Source: Hyphomicrobiales bacterium
GTDB lineage: Bacteria; Pseudomonadota; Alphaproteobacteria; Rhizobiales; Rhizobiaceae
Length of the DNA: 64,000 nucleotides
Direction of reading: 5' to 3'
Assembly (NCBI GenBank): GCA_900466875.1
Contig: UBNQ01000013.1
Location: 59,096-123,095 of the forward strand
Below the pieces are notes generated by a model that was not told the origin of the DNA, ran no database searches, and saw only the letters and a program-made list of their open reading frames with translations. A program made the position numbers and the translations under genes. Every line of letters starts with the position of its first letter. Within the stretch, counting starts at the first letter, position 1. Shown piece after piece: positions 43,189-51,708 of this stretch.

Positions 43189-43418
43189 GTGATCTGGCGC
43201 TCCTTTGCCGACTGTTGGGCCATTCTCTGGCGTCGTGTTTCCCGCCGAGGCTTCCGCTCGACCGTTTCGAGACGGGCGGCAAGCAGGTCCATGATCGATT
43301 TACGCTCGGCATCCGAATAATCGATCCAGCCGGCAATCTCGTCGCGCGTGCGACCGCAGCCGAAACAGTAGCCGGTCTTCATGTCGATTGAGCAGACGAG
43401 GGTGCAGGGCGAAATCAT
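43185..43418 (-). CDS. DUF1289 domain-containing protein
   Basis: A 77-aa protein with the DUF1289 pattern SPCTLVCSIDMKTGYCFGCGRTRDEIAGW: four cysteines in C-x3-C...C-x2-C spacing, likely binding zinc or an iron-sulfur cluster. A basic tail follows (RKPRRETRRQRM). The function is not known. The gene overlaps the protease gene by 4 bases (ATGA), and cobS ends 18 bases upstream of it on the same strand, so cobS could be cotranscribed. Confidence 0.9.
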   Translation of the reverse strand: MISPCTLVCSIDMKTGYCFGCGRTRDEIAGWIDYSDAERKSIMDLLAARLETVERKPRRETRRQRMAQQSAKERQIT

Positions 43419-43436
43419 GGATTTTATATCGGAGGT

Positions 43437-44255
43437 TCAGATGATCAGGGCAAGGGTCGCGAGAACCGAGATTTCGCTAATCTGCTGTGTTGCGCCGATC
43501 GTGTCGCCCGTATGGCCGCCCAGCTTGCGGGAAACGAAGGCGGTGAAGACCCAGCCGGCGCCCGCCGAGACGAGAAGCACGAAGATCGCGGCCGCGATGC
43601 CGAGATGCGAGGCGATGAAGATCAGGCCCATCAGCCCGCCGATGAGAAGCGCCATGGTGCGCGCCGCCCGTTCAGGTGCGCCGACCGCCACCGCCACGCC
43701 GTTCGTGCGTGCCGGAGGAAGGGCGCTCCAGTGCCAGATCATGATCGATCGGCTGACAGAGGCTGCGGCCAGCATCGAGACCGCGGCCAGACTGCTGTCG
43801 AAGCGCGCAAGTGCCGAAAGCGATGCGGCGCGCAAGGCGAAGGACAGGACCATCGCGACGACGCCGTAGGAGCCGATCCGGCTGTCCTTCATGATCAAAA
43901 GCGCGTGCTCGCGGTCGCGTCCGCCGCCCAGCCCGTCGGCGGCGTCGGCAAGCCCGTCCTCATGCAGCGCGCCGGTCATCAGAACCATTAGCGAAAGGGC
44001 GATCAGGCTTGTCACGAGCGCGTCACCGGTCTGCGACAACGTGTAGAGAACCAGCGCAGGGATAAGTGCGATCAGCGCGCCGGCCAGCGGAAATGCCCGC
44101 ACGGCGCGCGAAAACGACCCGCTTTGGCCCAGAAAGAACCGGTCGGGCACAGGGATACGGCTGAGGAATGCGACCGAGCGGGCGAGGTCGGCAATGAAAT
44201 CCGTCGCGTTTGGCAGTTGTCGCTCCCGATATAGGCGATTAAGAGATGCGCACAC
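43437..44255 (-). CDS. cobS: Adenosylcobinamide-GDP ribazoletransferase CobS
   Basis: The membrane enzyme that joins adenosylcobinamide-GDP to alpha-ribazole, the last step of the cobalamin lower ligand assembly (also called CobV). Multi-TM protein with AFLSRIPVP, TGALHEDGLADAADGLGGG and ALLIMKDSRIGSYG motifs. The start is uncertain: the only in-frame GTG (44255) has no ribosome site, whereas CTG at 44216 has GGGAG six bases upstream and begins just before the conserved DFIADLARSVAFLSR. With CTG the protein is 259 aa. A much longer frame to 45293 is antisense to cobT and rejected. Divergent from cobT. Confidence 0.92.
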   Translation of the reverse strand: MCASLNRLYRERQLPNATDFIADLARSVAFLSRIPVPDRFFLGQSGSFSRAVRAFPLAGALIALIPALVLYTLSQTGDALVTSLIALSLMVLMTGALHEDGLADAADGLGGGRDREHALLIMKDSRIGSYGVVAMVLSFALRAASLSALARFDSSLAAVSMLAAASVSRSIMIWHWSALPPARTNGVAVAVGAPERAARTMALLIGGLMGLIFIASHLGIAAAIFVLLVSAGAGWVFTAFVSRKLGGHTGDTIGATQQISEISVLATLALII

Positions 44256-44324
44256 AAAGCGCGATTTGCCGGCAAATACAAGTATCAGACATTGGCGTGC
44301 CGGCGCGAGACGAGAGAGACTTCG

Positions 44325-45341
44325 ATGAGTTTGAGCGGCCTGCCTTTCGACGATTTCCGCAACCTGATTGCCAACCTGCCGGGACCGGATCCGCGTGCGC
44401 TGGTGGATGCCCGCGAGCGCGACGCAAAGCTGACCAAGCCGGCGGGAGCGCTTGGAAGGCTTGAAGAAATCGCCTTCTGGCTGGCCGCATGGACGGGCAG
44501 GGCGCCGGCGGTCAACCGTCCGCTGGTGGCGATCTTCGCCGGCAATCATGGCGTCACCCGGCATGGCATCACGCCTTTCCCGCCGTCCGTGACCCAGCAG
44601 ATGGTGGAGAATTTTGCCGCAGGCGGTGCGGCGATCAACCAGATCTGCGTCACCCACGATCTGGGCCTGAAGATCTTCGATCTGGCGCTTGATTACCCGA
44701 CCGGTGACATCGCCACCGAAGCGGCCCTTTCCGAACGCGATTGCGCCGCGACCATGGCTTTCGGCATGGAGGCGATTGCCGGCGGCACCGATCTTCTCTG
44801 CCTCGGTGAAATGGGGATCGGCAACACGACGATAGCCGCCGCCATTCATCTGGCGCTTTACGGCGGCGAGGCCGAGGACTGGGTCGGTCCCGGCACAGGC
44901 TCGCATGGCGAACTGATGGAGCGCAAGATCTCCGTGGTCAAACAGGCGGTCGAAACCCACAAGGATCATCTGTCCGATCCGCTGGAAATCCTTCGCCGTC
45001 TCGGCGGACGCGAAATCGCCGCGATCGCCGGCGCCATTCTGGCCGCGCGGATGGAAAAGATCCCGGTCCTGCTCGACGGCTACGTGGTCACGGCAGCTGC
45101 CGCAATCCTGAAGGCGATGAACCCATCGGCGATCGATCACTGCCTGATCGGTCACGTTTCGGCAGAACCCGGCCACCTGCGTTCGATCGATAAACTCGGC
45201 AAGACGCCGCTTTTGGCGCTCGGCATGCGGTTGGGCGAAGGTACGGGCGCGGCGCTGGCTGCCGGTATCGTCAAGTCGGCCGCCGCCTGCCATTCCGGCA
45301 TGGCGACCTTCGATCAGGCCGGCGTCACCGCCAAGATGTAA
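44325..45341 (+). CDS. cobT: Nicotinate-nucleotide:DMB phosphoribosyltransferase CobT
   Basis: A 338-aa enzyme making alpha-ribazole phosphate from 5,6-dimethylbenzimidazole and nicotinate mononucleotide (CobT in enterobacterial naming, CobU in Pseudomonas naming). Motifs include LTKPAGALGRLEEIAFWLAAW, FAGNHGVTRHG, GEMGIGNTT and VGPGTG, and the catalytic region near HLSAEPGHLRSI-like VSAEPGHL. ATG 44325 has GAGAGAG upstream and leads dgkA by 8 bases. Cobalamin synthesis is thus split across the divergent cobS-cobT pair. I see no cobalamin riboswitch in the short spacer. Confidence 0.95.
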   Translation: MSLSGLPFDDFRNLIANLPGPDPRALVDARERDAKLTKPAGALGRLEEIAFWLAAWTGRAPAVNRPLVAIFAGNHGVTRHGITPFPPSVTQQMVENFAAGGAAINQICVTHDLGLKIFDLALDYPTGDIATEAALSERDCAATMAFGMEAIAGGTDLLCLGEMGIGNTTIAAAIHLALYGGEAEDWVGPGTGSHGELMERKISVVKQAVETHKDHLSDPLEILRRLGGREIAAIAGAILAARMEKIPVLLDGYVVTAAAAILKAMNPSAIDHCLIGHVSAEPGHLRSIDKLGKTPLLALGMRLGEGTGAALAAGIVKSAAACHSGMATFDQAGVTAKM

Positions 45342-45349
45342 AGAAATAG

Positions 45350-45742
45350 ATGATGGAAAAGACGTCGCTCGACAGCACGATTGAAAAGGCGAGCGGCGTC
45401 CGTCGTATCATCGCAGCGACGCGGTATTCGATGCAGGGCCTTTCCCGACTGTGGAAGGAAGAGGCCTTCCGGCACGAGGTTTATGCGTTTGGCGCAGGCC
45501 TTGTGCTCTTCGCCATTATCGGTGCAGCGGCGGTGGATTATTTCGTTTTCCTTCTGCTCATGCTGATCCTGTTTTCCGTCGAGGCGCTGAACACCGCGAT
45601 CGAAGAGCTGGTCGACCGTATCTCTCCGGAAATTTCCACGGTCGGTCGGCATGCCAAGGACCTGGGTTCCTTTGCCGTTTTCTGCCTCTTGGCCGCAAAC
45701 GGGCTGTTCGTCCTCTATGTCGTCAGCCGTGCCATCTTCTGA
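45350..45742 (+). CDS. dgkA: Diacylglycerol kinase DgkA
   Basis: Small integral-membrane diacylglycerol kinase, 130 aa, three TM helices. Active-site features are WKEEAFRHEVYAF (Glu and basic residues) and the signature VEALNTAIEELVDRISPE, with the catalytic Glu and metal-binding Glu. It phosphorylates diacylglycerol at the membrane, recycling the product of osmoregulated glucan modification. It follows cobT by 8 bases and is probably cotranscribed, without functional relation. Confidence 0.94.
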   Translation: MMEKTSLDSTIEKASGVRRIIAATRYSMQGLSRLWKEEAFRHEVYAFGAGLVLFAIIGAAAVDYFVFLLLMLILFSVEALNTAIEELVDRISPEISTVGRHAKDLGSFAVFCLLAANGLFVLYVVSRAIF

Positions 45743-45894
45743 TTGCATCAGTGAAATCACAGATTGAGCAAATGCAATATGATAGATTCGTGATCACGTA
45801 TCCGTGATTGCTGAATGCAACTTCTTGTAGTGGACGCGCGTATCTTAAAAAATTAGCACTTGTCATGTTTTGAGGTATTGCGGGGCCTGTCGCC

Positions 45895-46077
45895 TTGATT
45901 AATGACAAGATCGAAGTTTTCGAATGCCATTTCAAATGGATCGTCCGGGTTTGCGAGGACGGACAGGTGACGGAACGTGTGTTCAACATTGCCGACCATG
46001 CGCATTCCTGGGCGGCGGGTCAGCGGATCAGGATGCGCATTCCGGATAATGGGGATGGCTTGAAAGACAGGCGCTGA
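45895..46077 (+). CDS. Short hypothetical protein, doubtful
   Basis: A 60-aa protein (KIEVFECHFKWIVRVCEDGQ near the start) with a TTG start at 45895 and only a weak ribosome site. The sequence is protein-like (alternating strand pattern, balanced composition) but not recognised. The start may lie elsewhere. Confidence 0.4.
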   Translation: MINDKIEVFECHFKWIVRVCEDGQVTERVFNIADHAHSWAAGQRIRMRIPDNGDGLKDRR

Positions 46078-46132
46078 AGCTCCGCCGCGCGCAATGATGA
46101 CGAACTGCTTTGCCCCTGATCAAGGGGCAGCC

Positions 46133-47668
46133 TCAGGCAAACGAGCGCCGGCGTTTTTCGATTGCCGGCGCATCGGCCACGGCCGGAAGGCTCTGCATCA
46201 CGCGAGTGGCGGGCAGGATGGCGATCACTTCGGTACCCTCGCGCAGTTTGGAGCGCAGCACGAACTGGCCGTCATGCTTGGCAAGGATGGCCTGTACGAT
46301 CGGAAGACCGAGGCCGGTGCCCTGTTCGGCGCTCTTGATGGCAATAGAACCCTGACCGAAGGCGGACAAGACGACAGGGATTTCTTCCTCGGGAATGCCC
46401 GGTCCGTTGTCCTTGATCGACACATATTGACCGCCGCCAGCCGTCCAGCCGACCTTGACGGAGATCTCTCCGCCCTGCTGGGTGAATTTCACGGCGTTCG
46501 AGAGCAGGTTGAGAATGACCTGACGAATGGACTTTTCGTCGGCCCACACATGCGGCATCTCGTTTTCGAAAGCATGTTTGATGGAGATGCTTTTCGCGCG
46601 CGCCCGCAACTGCACCATGCCGATGCAGTCTTCCGCCACTTCCAGCAGCGACAGCGTTTCCTCGTTGAGGTCGTAGCGGCCTGCTTCGATGCGCGACAGA
46701 TCGAGGATTTCGTTGATGAGATTGAGAAGATGCTCGCCGGAGCGATGGATGTCGCCGGCATATTCGCGGTAGGTGGGGTTCGGCATCGGGCCGAGCACTT
46801 CCGAACTCATCACCTCGGAGAAACCGAGAATGGCGTTGAGCGGTGTCCTCAGTTCATGCGACATCGAGGCGAGGAACCGGGATTTCGCCATATTGGCTTC
46901 CTCGGCGCGCCGCCGTGCCTCGTCCGACATCGATTTCGCAACTTCCAGTTCGGCGATCAGGTCGTCCTTTTCCGACTGGTAGGACATCAGCGTCAGGTTC
47001 GAGCGGTACAGGCGGTCGCCGATGAAATGGAAGAAGACGACCGCAATGGCGCAGATGGCGGTGAGGCCTATATCCAGCAGATCGCGCGAAACGACGGCCT
47101 GGAACAGCAGCACTGCGATCACCGGCACGAAACCGACGAGCACGCCCTGGCGCAGCATGAAGCTGCTCATGGCGGTGATCGAGATCGCAAACAGAAGGAC
47201 CGCGCCCTTGTAGAAATAGAAGCTGTCGCCGCCGCAGGCATCGCAGGTCTGCAACGCAAAGATTGCCCAGCCGATACCGAGCAGAACCTGCGCGAAAAGC
47301 ATTCGGCGGCGCCATTTGGTGGTTGCCGCTGCGGCGATCTCCTTGCGGCTGAAGCGCCGGGCAAGCAGGAGGTTGATCGCATGCAGGCTGAGCATCAGAA
47401 GCGCCCAGACGATCAGGTTGGCGCTCGGCGAGACATACATGCCGATTGCGGTAACGAGCGCGATGAACAGGGGAACTACGGCCGCAGCCTGCAGCACCGC
47501 GTTGACATGCATCGACAGCATGTCCCGATCGAAGGCCTGATTGCCATTAGTGCTGAGTTGCAGGCGTTCACGCGTCGCGCGCACGGCCTTGGAAACCGCC
47601 TTGTTGCGGTGACCGCGCGATCGATCAACGATTATCTTGTCGGTCGAGGTACTGACGCCGCTACTCAT
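46133..47668 (-). CDS. PleC/PdhS-type membrane histidine kinase
   Basis: Sensor histidine kinase of 511 aa. The N-terminal part has about six TM helices (residues 55-220), a helical linker, then HisKA with FLASMSHELRTPLNAILGFSE (His271) and an HATPase domain: N-box VILNLLSNAVKFT, DNGPGIP and GTGLGLPIVQAIL. Kinase core resembles PleC/DivJ/PdhS, which act on DivK/PleD in the alphaproteobacterial cell cycle. No response regulator is adjacent. Which member of the family this is cannot be settled by eye. Confidence 0.88.
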   Translation of the reverse strand: MSSGVSTSTDKIIVDRSRGHRNKAVSKAVRATRERLQLSTNGNQAFDRDMLSMHVNAVLQAAAVVPLFIALVTAIGMYVSPSANLIVWALLMLSLHAINLLLARRFSRKEIAAAATTKWRRRMLFAQVLLGIGWAIFALQTCDACGGDSFYFYKGAVLLFAISITAMSSFMLRQGVLVGFVPVIAVLLFQAVVSRDLLDIGLTAICAIAVVFFHFIGDRLYRSNLTLMSYQSEKDDLIAELEVAKSMSDEARRRAEEANMAKSRFLASMSHELRTPLNAILGFSEVMSSEVLGPMPNPTYREYAGDIHRSGEHLLNLINEILDLSRIEAGRYDLNEETLSLLEVAEDCIGMVQLRARAKSISIKHAFENEMPHVWADEKSIRQVILNLLSNAVKFTQQGGEISVKVGWTAGGGQYVSIKDNGPGIPEEEIPVVLSAFGQGSIAIKSAEQGTGLGLPIVQAILAKHDGQFVLRSKLREGTEVIAILPATRVMQSLPAVADAPAIEKRRRSFA

Positions 47669-47790
47669 TGGTTGTGAACTAACTTATTCGGATGATTGAG
47701 AGCTTATGTTCCAAACCTTAAGAAGATACTGCCGGTAAAGGTTTTGTTTGCCATTTTCCTGAAGCTTCCGTTTGTAATTGGGACCGGATT

Positions 47791-48378
47791 GTGACCCGCC
47801 TTACCAAGACCTTGAAAGATGGCCTGTTCCTCGGAGCATTCCTTGTGCTCGCCTCGCTGATCGTGGCCAAGATTGACTTGAACGGCGACACCCGCATCGA
47901 CGGGCCGTTTTATGCGATCGACGGTGATACGCTGGCGGCCGGCGCCGAACGGCTGAGGCTGATCGGCATCGATGCGCCGGAGTCGGATCAATCCTGTGGT
48001 GGGGATGGGGCAAACAGCTGGACATGCGGCGAGACCGCACGCGAAGCTTTGTCGGGCCTTGCTGCCTCACGTGACGCATATTGCTTGGGATCATCGAGAG
48101 ACCGGTATGGCCGCGTGCTGGTGCATTGCCGGCTGGGGGAGACGGATATCAATGCCGCACTCGTTCGCCGGGGAATGGCCGTCGCCTCCGGGGATTATCA
48201 TGCGGAGGAAACGGCTGCGCGCAACGACGGAGAAGGCATCTGGTCCAGTCCCTTCGAGACGCCGCGCGCATGGCGAGCCGCCAAGGGTGCGGCGCTTGAC
48301 GACGACGGGTCGTCCGGGACCGGAAGCGCGATGGAGCGGATTTTCGACCGGCTGAAGGGGCTGCTTCCGTGGTCGTGA
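47791..48378 (+). CDS. Thermonuclease (SNase)-family protein
   Basis: A 195-aa staphylococcal nuclease-like protein. An N-terminal TM helix/uncleaved signal (about 10-28) is followed by the SNase OB-fold with AIDGDTLAAGAERLRLIGIDAPE, where Asp and Arg match catalytic calcium- and phosphate-binding residues, then a later DRYGRVLVHC strand. It probably degrades DNA/RNA outside the cytoplasm. The start is GTG 47791 with a fair GGACCGGA. It overlaps the UDG-like gene by 10 bases. Confidence 0.85.
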   Translation: MTRLTKTLKDGLFLGAFLVLASLIVAKIDLNGDTRIDGPFYAIDGDTLAAGAERLRLIGIDAPESDQSCGGDGANSWTCGETAREALSGLAASRDAYCLGSSRDRYGRVLVHCRLGETDINAALVRRGMAVASGDYHAEETAARNDGEGIWSSPFETPRAWRAAKGAALDDDGSSGTGSAMERIFDRLKGLLPWS

Positions 48379-49019
48379 CCGAACCGGAGCGGATTGCGGA
48401 TCTCTCCGCCTCCATCGCCGCCTGTCGCATCTGTCGCGATCATCCCGCAAAGGCGGACAATCCGCTGCCCCATGAGCCGCGACCTGTCGCGACATTGTCG
48501 TCGACGGCGAGGCTGCTGATTGCCGGTCAGGCGCCAGGCCTGCGGGTTCACGAAAGCGGGCTGCCCTTCGATGACGCATCCGGCAACCGCCTGCGCGACT
48601 GGATGGGTGTCACGCGCGAAGAATTCTACGATGCGAGCCGTCTGGCGATCTTGCCGATGGGCTTCTGTTTTCCCGGTTATGACGCGAAGAAAAGCGACCT
48701 GCCGCCGCGCAGGGAATGTGCGCCCGCCTGGCGCAGCGAGGTAATGGGGGCGATGCCGCAGATCGATACAATTCTTGTGATCGGCCAGTATGCGGCAGCC
48801 TGGCATCTGGGAGCGCGCCGAAAGAAAAGCACCACGGAGACCGTAAAGCACTGGCGGGATTATTTCTTCGTCAACCATGGGCCGCGCATCCTGCCGCTGC
48901 CCCATCCCAGCTGGCGCAATAGCGGATGGCTGAAAAACAACCGCTGGTTCGAAGAAGAGATTTTGCCTGTGTTGAGGCAGCATGTGGATAGCTTGATCCG
49001 CGGAACAAAATTCGCTTAA
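48369..49019 (+). CDS. Uracil-DNA glycosylase family protein
   Basis: A 216-aa protein of the UDG superfamily (family 4/5-like form). Key parts are the N-terminal CRICRDHP (Cys pair), GQAPGLRVHESGLPFDD where motif A GQAPG and the active-site D/H lie, and the C-terminal LPLPHPSWRNSGWLKNNRWFEEE motif B (HPS). It would remove uracil or other damaged bases from DNA. GTG 48369 is the start; a GTG 6 bases later is possible. It overlaps the nuclease gene, so the two are likely cotranscribed. Whether it keeps activity is unknown. Confidence 0.85.
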   Translation: MVVTEPERIADLSASIAACRICRDHPAKADNPLPHEPRPVATLSSTARLLIAGQAPGLRVHESGLPFDDASGNRLRDWMGVTREEFYDASRLAILPMGFCFPGYDAKKSDLPPRRECAPAWRSEVMGAMPQIDTILVIGQYAAAWHLGARRKKSTTETVKHWRDYFFVNHGPRILPLPHPSWRNSGWLKNNRWFEEEILPVLRQHVDSLIRGTKFA

Positions 49020-49066
49020 CTGTGCGATATTAGGGTGTATAACGAAAAATCATTTCGAAGGGGACA

Positions 49067-49558
49067 ATGATGGACCGTCTTGACCGCAAGATCCTGCGTA
49101 TTCTGCAGGAAGATTCCACACTCGCCGTGGCGGATCTCGCCAAGAAGGTCGGCCTGTCCACGACGCCTTGCTGGCGACGTATCCAGAAGATGGAAGAGGA
49201 TGGCGTCATCCGCCGTCGCGTGGCGCTTCTCGATCCCGGCAAGGTCAACACCAAGGTCACGGTTTTCGTTTCGATCCGCACCGCCAGCCACTCGATCGAA
49301 TGGCTGAAGCGGTTTTCCGAAGTCGTTGTCGATTTCCCCGAAGTGGTCGAATTCTACCGCATGAGCGGTGATGTGGATTATCTCCTGCGTGTCGTCGTGC
49401 CGGATATCGCCGCCTATGACGCTTTCTACAAACGCCTCATCGCCAAGATCGAAATCCGCGACGTCTCCTCGGTCTTCGCCATGGAGCAGATCAAGTACAC
49501 GACGGAACTGCCGCTCGACTACATGATGATCGACAACCAGAAGTCCGGCGAGGACTGA
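49067..49558 (+). CDS. Lrp/AsnC-family transcriptional regulator
   Basis: A 163-aa regulator. The N-terminal HTH reads DRKILRILQEDSTLAVADLAKKVGLSTTPCWRRIQKMEEDGVIRR, the typical AsnC form, followed by the RAM/AsnC_trans_reg ligand domain (VEFYRMSGDVDYLLRVVV). It should bind DNA as an octamer/dimer and respond to an amino acid, which is not predictable here. ATG 49067 (or the second ATG 3 bases on) follows GAAGGGGA. It does not neighbour an obvious amino-acid operon. Confidence 0.93.
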   Translation: MMDRLDRKILRILQEDSTLAVADLAKKVGLSTTPCWRRIQKMEEDGVIRRRVALLDPGKVNTKVTVFVSIRTASHSIEWLKRFSEVVVDFPEVVEFYRMSGDVDYLLRVVVPDIAAYDAFYKRLIAKIEIRDVSSVFAMEQIKYTTELPLDYMMIDNQKSGED

Positions 49559-49679
49559 TCGGCGGATAAATCCCTTTCACAGGGCCGTTATCTCGAATTG
49601 TCCCCGAGAGGGAGTGCTCCTAATTGAGCTTGCGACCGGTGCATGACTGCGCCGGTCCCCGAAGCCAGAAGGAGTTTTC

Positions 49680-50720
49680 ATGTCCGCACGTTCCCTGTTG
49701 TCTCTCGCCATCGCAGTCCCTGTCCTGATGAGCGGTACTGTCTCTGCACTGGCGCAGGATACCATGGCCGGGAACCCGGCCTACGGGCCGCAGCTTGAAG
49801 GTTTCGACTACCCGTTCAAGACTGAGATGTTCAATGTCTCCAGTCAGGGACCGGGCGCGGAGCAGGGCCTGCAGATGGCCTTCATGGATATTGCGGCGGA
49901 AAGCCCAAACGGCCGCACGGTCGTCCTTCTGCACGGCAAGAACTTCTGCGGCGCCACATGGGAAGGGACGATCAACAGCCTGACGCAGGCGGGATACCGG
50001 GTCATCGCCCCGGACCAGATCGGTTTCTGCAAATCGACCAAGCCTGCCGCCTATCAGTTCAGTTTCCATCAGCTGGCTCAGAACACCAAGGCGCTGCTGG
50101 AAGCGCGTGGCATCGACAAGGCGACAGTGGTCGGCCATTCGATGGGCGGAATGCTGGCGACCCGTTTTGCGCTGATGTATCCGGATGCAACCGAACAGCT
50201 GGTGATGGTCAACCCGATCGGGCTGGAGGACTGGAAGGCGAAGGGCGTGCCCTATCAGCCGATTTCGGCCGCCTTCGAGGGCGAGAAGAAAACGACGTTC
50301 GACAGCATCAAGGCCTATCAGCAAAAGTTCTATTATTCGGGGAAGTGGAAACCGGAATACGATAAATGGGTCGCGATGGGCGCTGGAATGTATGCGGGCG
50401 AGGGCGGCGAGCAGGTCGCCTGGAACCAGGCACTGACCTCCGACATGGTGTTCACCCAGCCTGTTGTTCATGAATTCGGACAGGTGAAGGCGCCGACACT
50501 GCTTCTGATCGGCACGACCGACAAGACCGCGCCCGGCGCAAACCGCGCGGCGGCCGAAATCGCCTCCACCTTGGGTGATTACACGACGCTGGGCAAGCAG
50601 GCCGCTGAAGCCATTCCGAACGCTGAGCTGGTCGAATTCGAGGATCTGGGACACTCGCCGCAGATCCAGGATCCGGATCGCTTCCACAAGGCTCTGCTCG
50701 ATGGACTGAAACAGGGCTGA
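49680..50720 (+). CDS. Exported alpha/beta hydrolase
   Basis: A 346-aa secreted hydrolase. Sec signal residues 1-26 (LSALAQD-type cleavage). The alpha/beta fold follows with VVLLHGKNFCGATW (oxyanion loop), nucleophile S154 in VVGHSMGGMLATR, an acid in LIGTTDKTAPG, and the catalytic His in FEDLGHSPQIQDP. Such proteins are esterases or lipases of unknown substrate. Preceded by AGAAGGAG. A hairpin lies just after the stop. It is monocistronic between the Lrp regulator and the dehydrogenase. Confidence 0.9.
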   Translation: MSARSLLSLAIAVPVLMSGTVSALAQDTMAGNPAYGPQLEGFDYPFKTEMFNVSSQGPGAEQGLQMAFMDIAAESPNGRTVVLLHGKNFCGATWEGTINSLTQAGYRVIAPDQIGFCKSTKPAAYQFSFHQLAQNTKALLEARGIDKATVVGHSMGGMLATRFALMYPDATEQLVMVNPIGLEDWKAKGVPYQPISAAFEGEKKTTFDSIKAYQQKFYYSGKWKPEYDKWVAMGAGMYAGEGGEQVAWNQALTSDMVFTQPVVHEFGQVKAPTLLLIGTTDKTAPGANRAAAEIASTLGDYTTLGKQAAEAIPNAELVEFEDLGHSPQIQDPDRFHKALLDGLKQG

Positions 50721-50729
50721 GCAGGTAAG

Positions 50730-50756
50730 CAAGGGGTCAACGATGTTGACCCCTTG
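50730..50756. terminator. Hairpin between convergent genes
   Basis: A perfect 12-bp stem CAAGGGGTCAAC / GTTGACCCCTTG has the 3-base loop GAT. It lies between the hydrolase (ends 50720) and the convergent dehydrogenase (ends 50767) and could serve both directions. There is no T-run, so Rho-independent strength is uncertain. Confidence 0.55.
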
Positions 50757-50766
50757 CGCCTTCGAG

Positions 50767-51639
50767 TTACTTCCGCTCCAGACGGGCGAGCAGCGAGGAT
50801 GTATCCCAGCGATTGCCGCCCATGGCCTGCACGTCCCCGTAGAACTGATCGACCAGCGCCGTCAGCGGCAGCTTTGCGCCGTTGCGACGGGCTTCGGTGA
50901 GCACGATGTCGAGATCCTTGCGCATCCAGTCGACGGCAAAGCCGAAATCGTATTTGCCCTGATCCATCGTCTTGTGGCGGTTTTCCATCTGCCAAGAACC
51001 GGCGGCGCCCTTGGAAATGACGTCGACGACCTTTTCGATGTCGAGGCCGGACTGCTTGCCGAAGTGGATGGCTTCGGAAAGGCCCTGGACGATGCCGGCG
51101 ATGCAGATCTGGTTCATCATCTTGGTAAGCTGGCCGGCGCCGACCGGCCCCATCAGGCCGACCATTCGGGCATAGGCGTCGATGACCGGCTTAGCCTTGT
51201 CGAAGATCGCTGGATCGCCGCCGCACATGACGGTAAGGACGCCGCCTTCCGCACCAGCCTGACCGCCGGAAACGGGTGCATCGATGAAATGGATGCCCTT
51301 TTCCTTGGCCGCCGCTTCGAGTTCGCGGGCGACTTCGGCGCTGGCCGTGGTGTTGTCGATCAGGATCGCGCCTGCTTTCATCGAGGAAAGAACACCGTTT
51401 TCACCCGTCGTCACCGAGCGGAGATCGTCGTCATTGCCGACGCAGGTAAAAACGAAATCGGCATCCTTTGCTGCTTCCGCGGGCGTGGCACCGGTCTTGC
51501 CATCGAACTTTTTCGCCCAGTCGGCAGCCTTGGTGGCAGTGCGGTTATAGACGGTCACATCGTGTCCGCCCTTCTGCTTGAGATACCCTGCCATGGGGAA
51601 CCCCATAACCCCGAGACCGATGAATGCCACTTTTGCCAT
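50767..51639 (-). CDS. Beta-hydroxyacid dehydrogenase (HIBADH-like)
   Basis: A 290-aa NAD(P)-dependent dehydrogenase of the 3-hydroxyisobutyrate / tartronate semialdehyde reductase group. The N-terminal Rossmann fold starts KVAFIGLGVMGFPMAGYL; the substrate motif DAPVSGGQAGAEGGVLTVMCGG and catalytic Lys region GAGQLTKMMNQI follow. It converts a beta-hydroxyacid to the semialdehyde or the reverse. Valine catabolism and glycerate pathways are both possible. Divergent from the ssu operon across a 288-base spacer. The start at 51639 follows GGAGGTA. Confidence 0.9.
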   Translation of the reverse strand: MAKVAFIGLGVMGFPMAGYLKQKGGHDVTVYNRTATKAADWAKKFDGKTGATPAEAAKDADFVFTCVGNDDDLRSVTTGENGVLSSMKAGAILIDNTTASAEVARELEAAAKEKGIHFIDAPVSGGQAGAEGGVLTVMCGGDPAIFDKAKPVIDAYARMVGLMGPVGAGQLTKMMNQICIAGIVQGLSEAIHFGKQSGLDIEKVVDVISKGAAGSWQMENRHKTMDQGKYDFGFAVDWMRKDLDIVLTEARRNGAKLPLTALVDQFYGDVQAMGGNRWDTSSLLARLERK

Positions 51640-51658
51640 GCCGTACCTCCGAACTCTG

Positions 51659-51680
51659 TTGTTCCCGATGATTAGAACAA
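51659..51680. promoter_or_regulatory. Operator-like dyad between dehydrogenase and ssu
   Basis: TTGTTC (51659-51664) and GAACAA (51675-51680) are inverted copies with a 10-base spacer, 20 bases from the dehydrogenase start codon. Position and form suit a dimeric regulator acting on one or both divergent promoters. Confidence 0.4.
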
Positions 51681-51708
51681 AGCGTGGCCGACGGGAAGGA
51701 TGAAGGGC

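Noticed and set aside
44256..44324. A cobalamin riboswitch between cobS and cobT
   Set aside because: The divergent spacer is about 70-110 bases, too short, and no B12-box-like sequence was seen.
43437..45293. cobS as a 618-aa protein starting at 45293
   Set aside because: The extra 350 residues are antisense to cobT and unlike any protein; CobS is normally about 250-270 aa.
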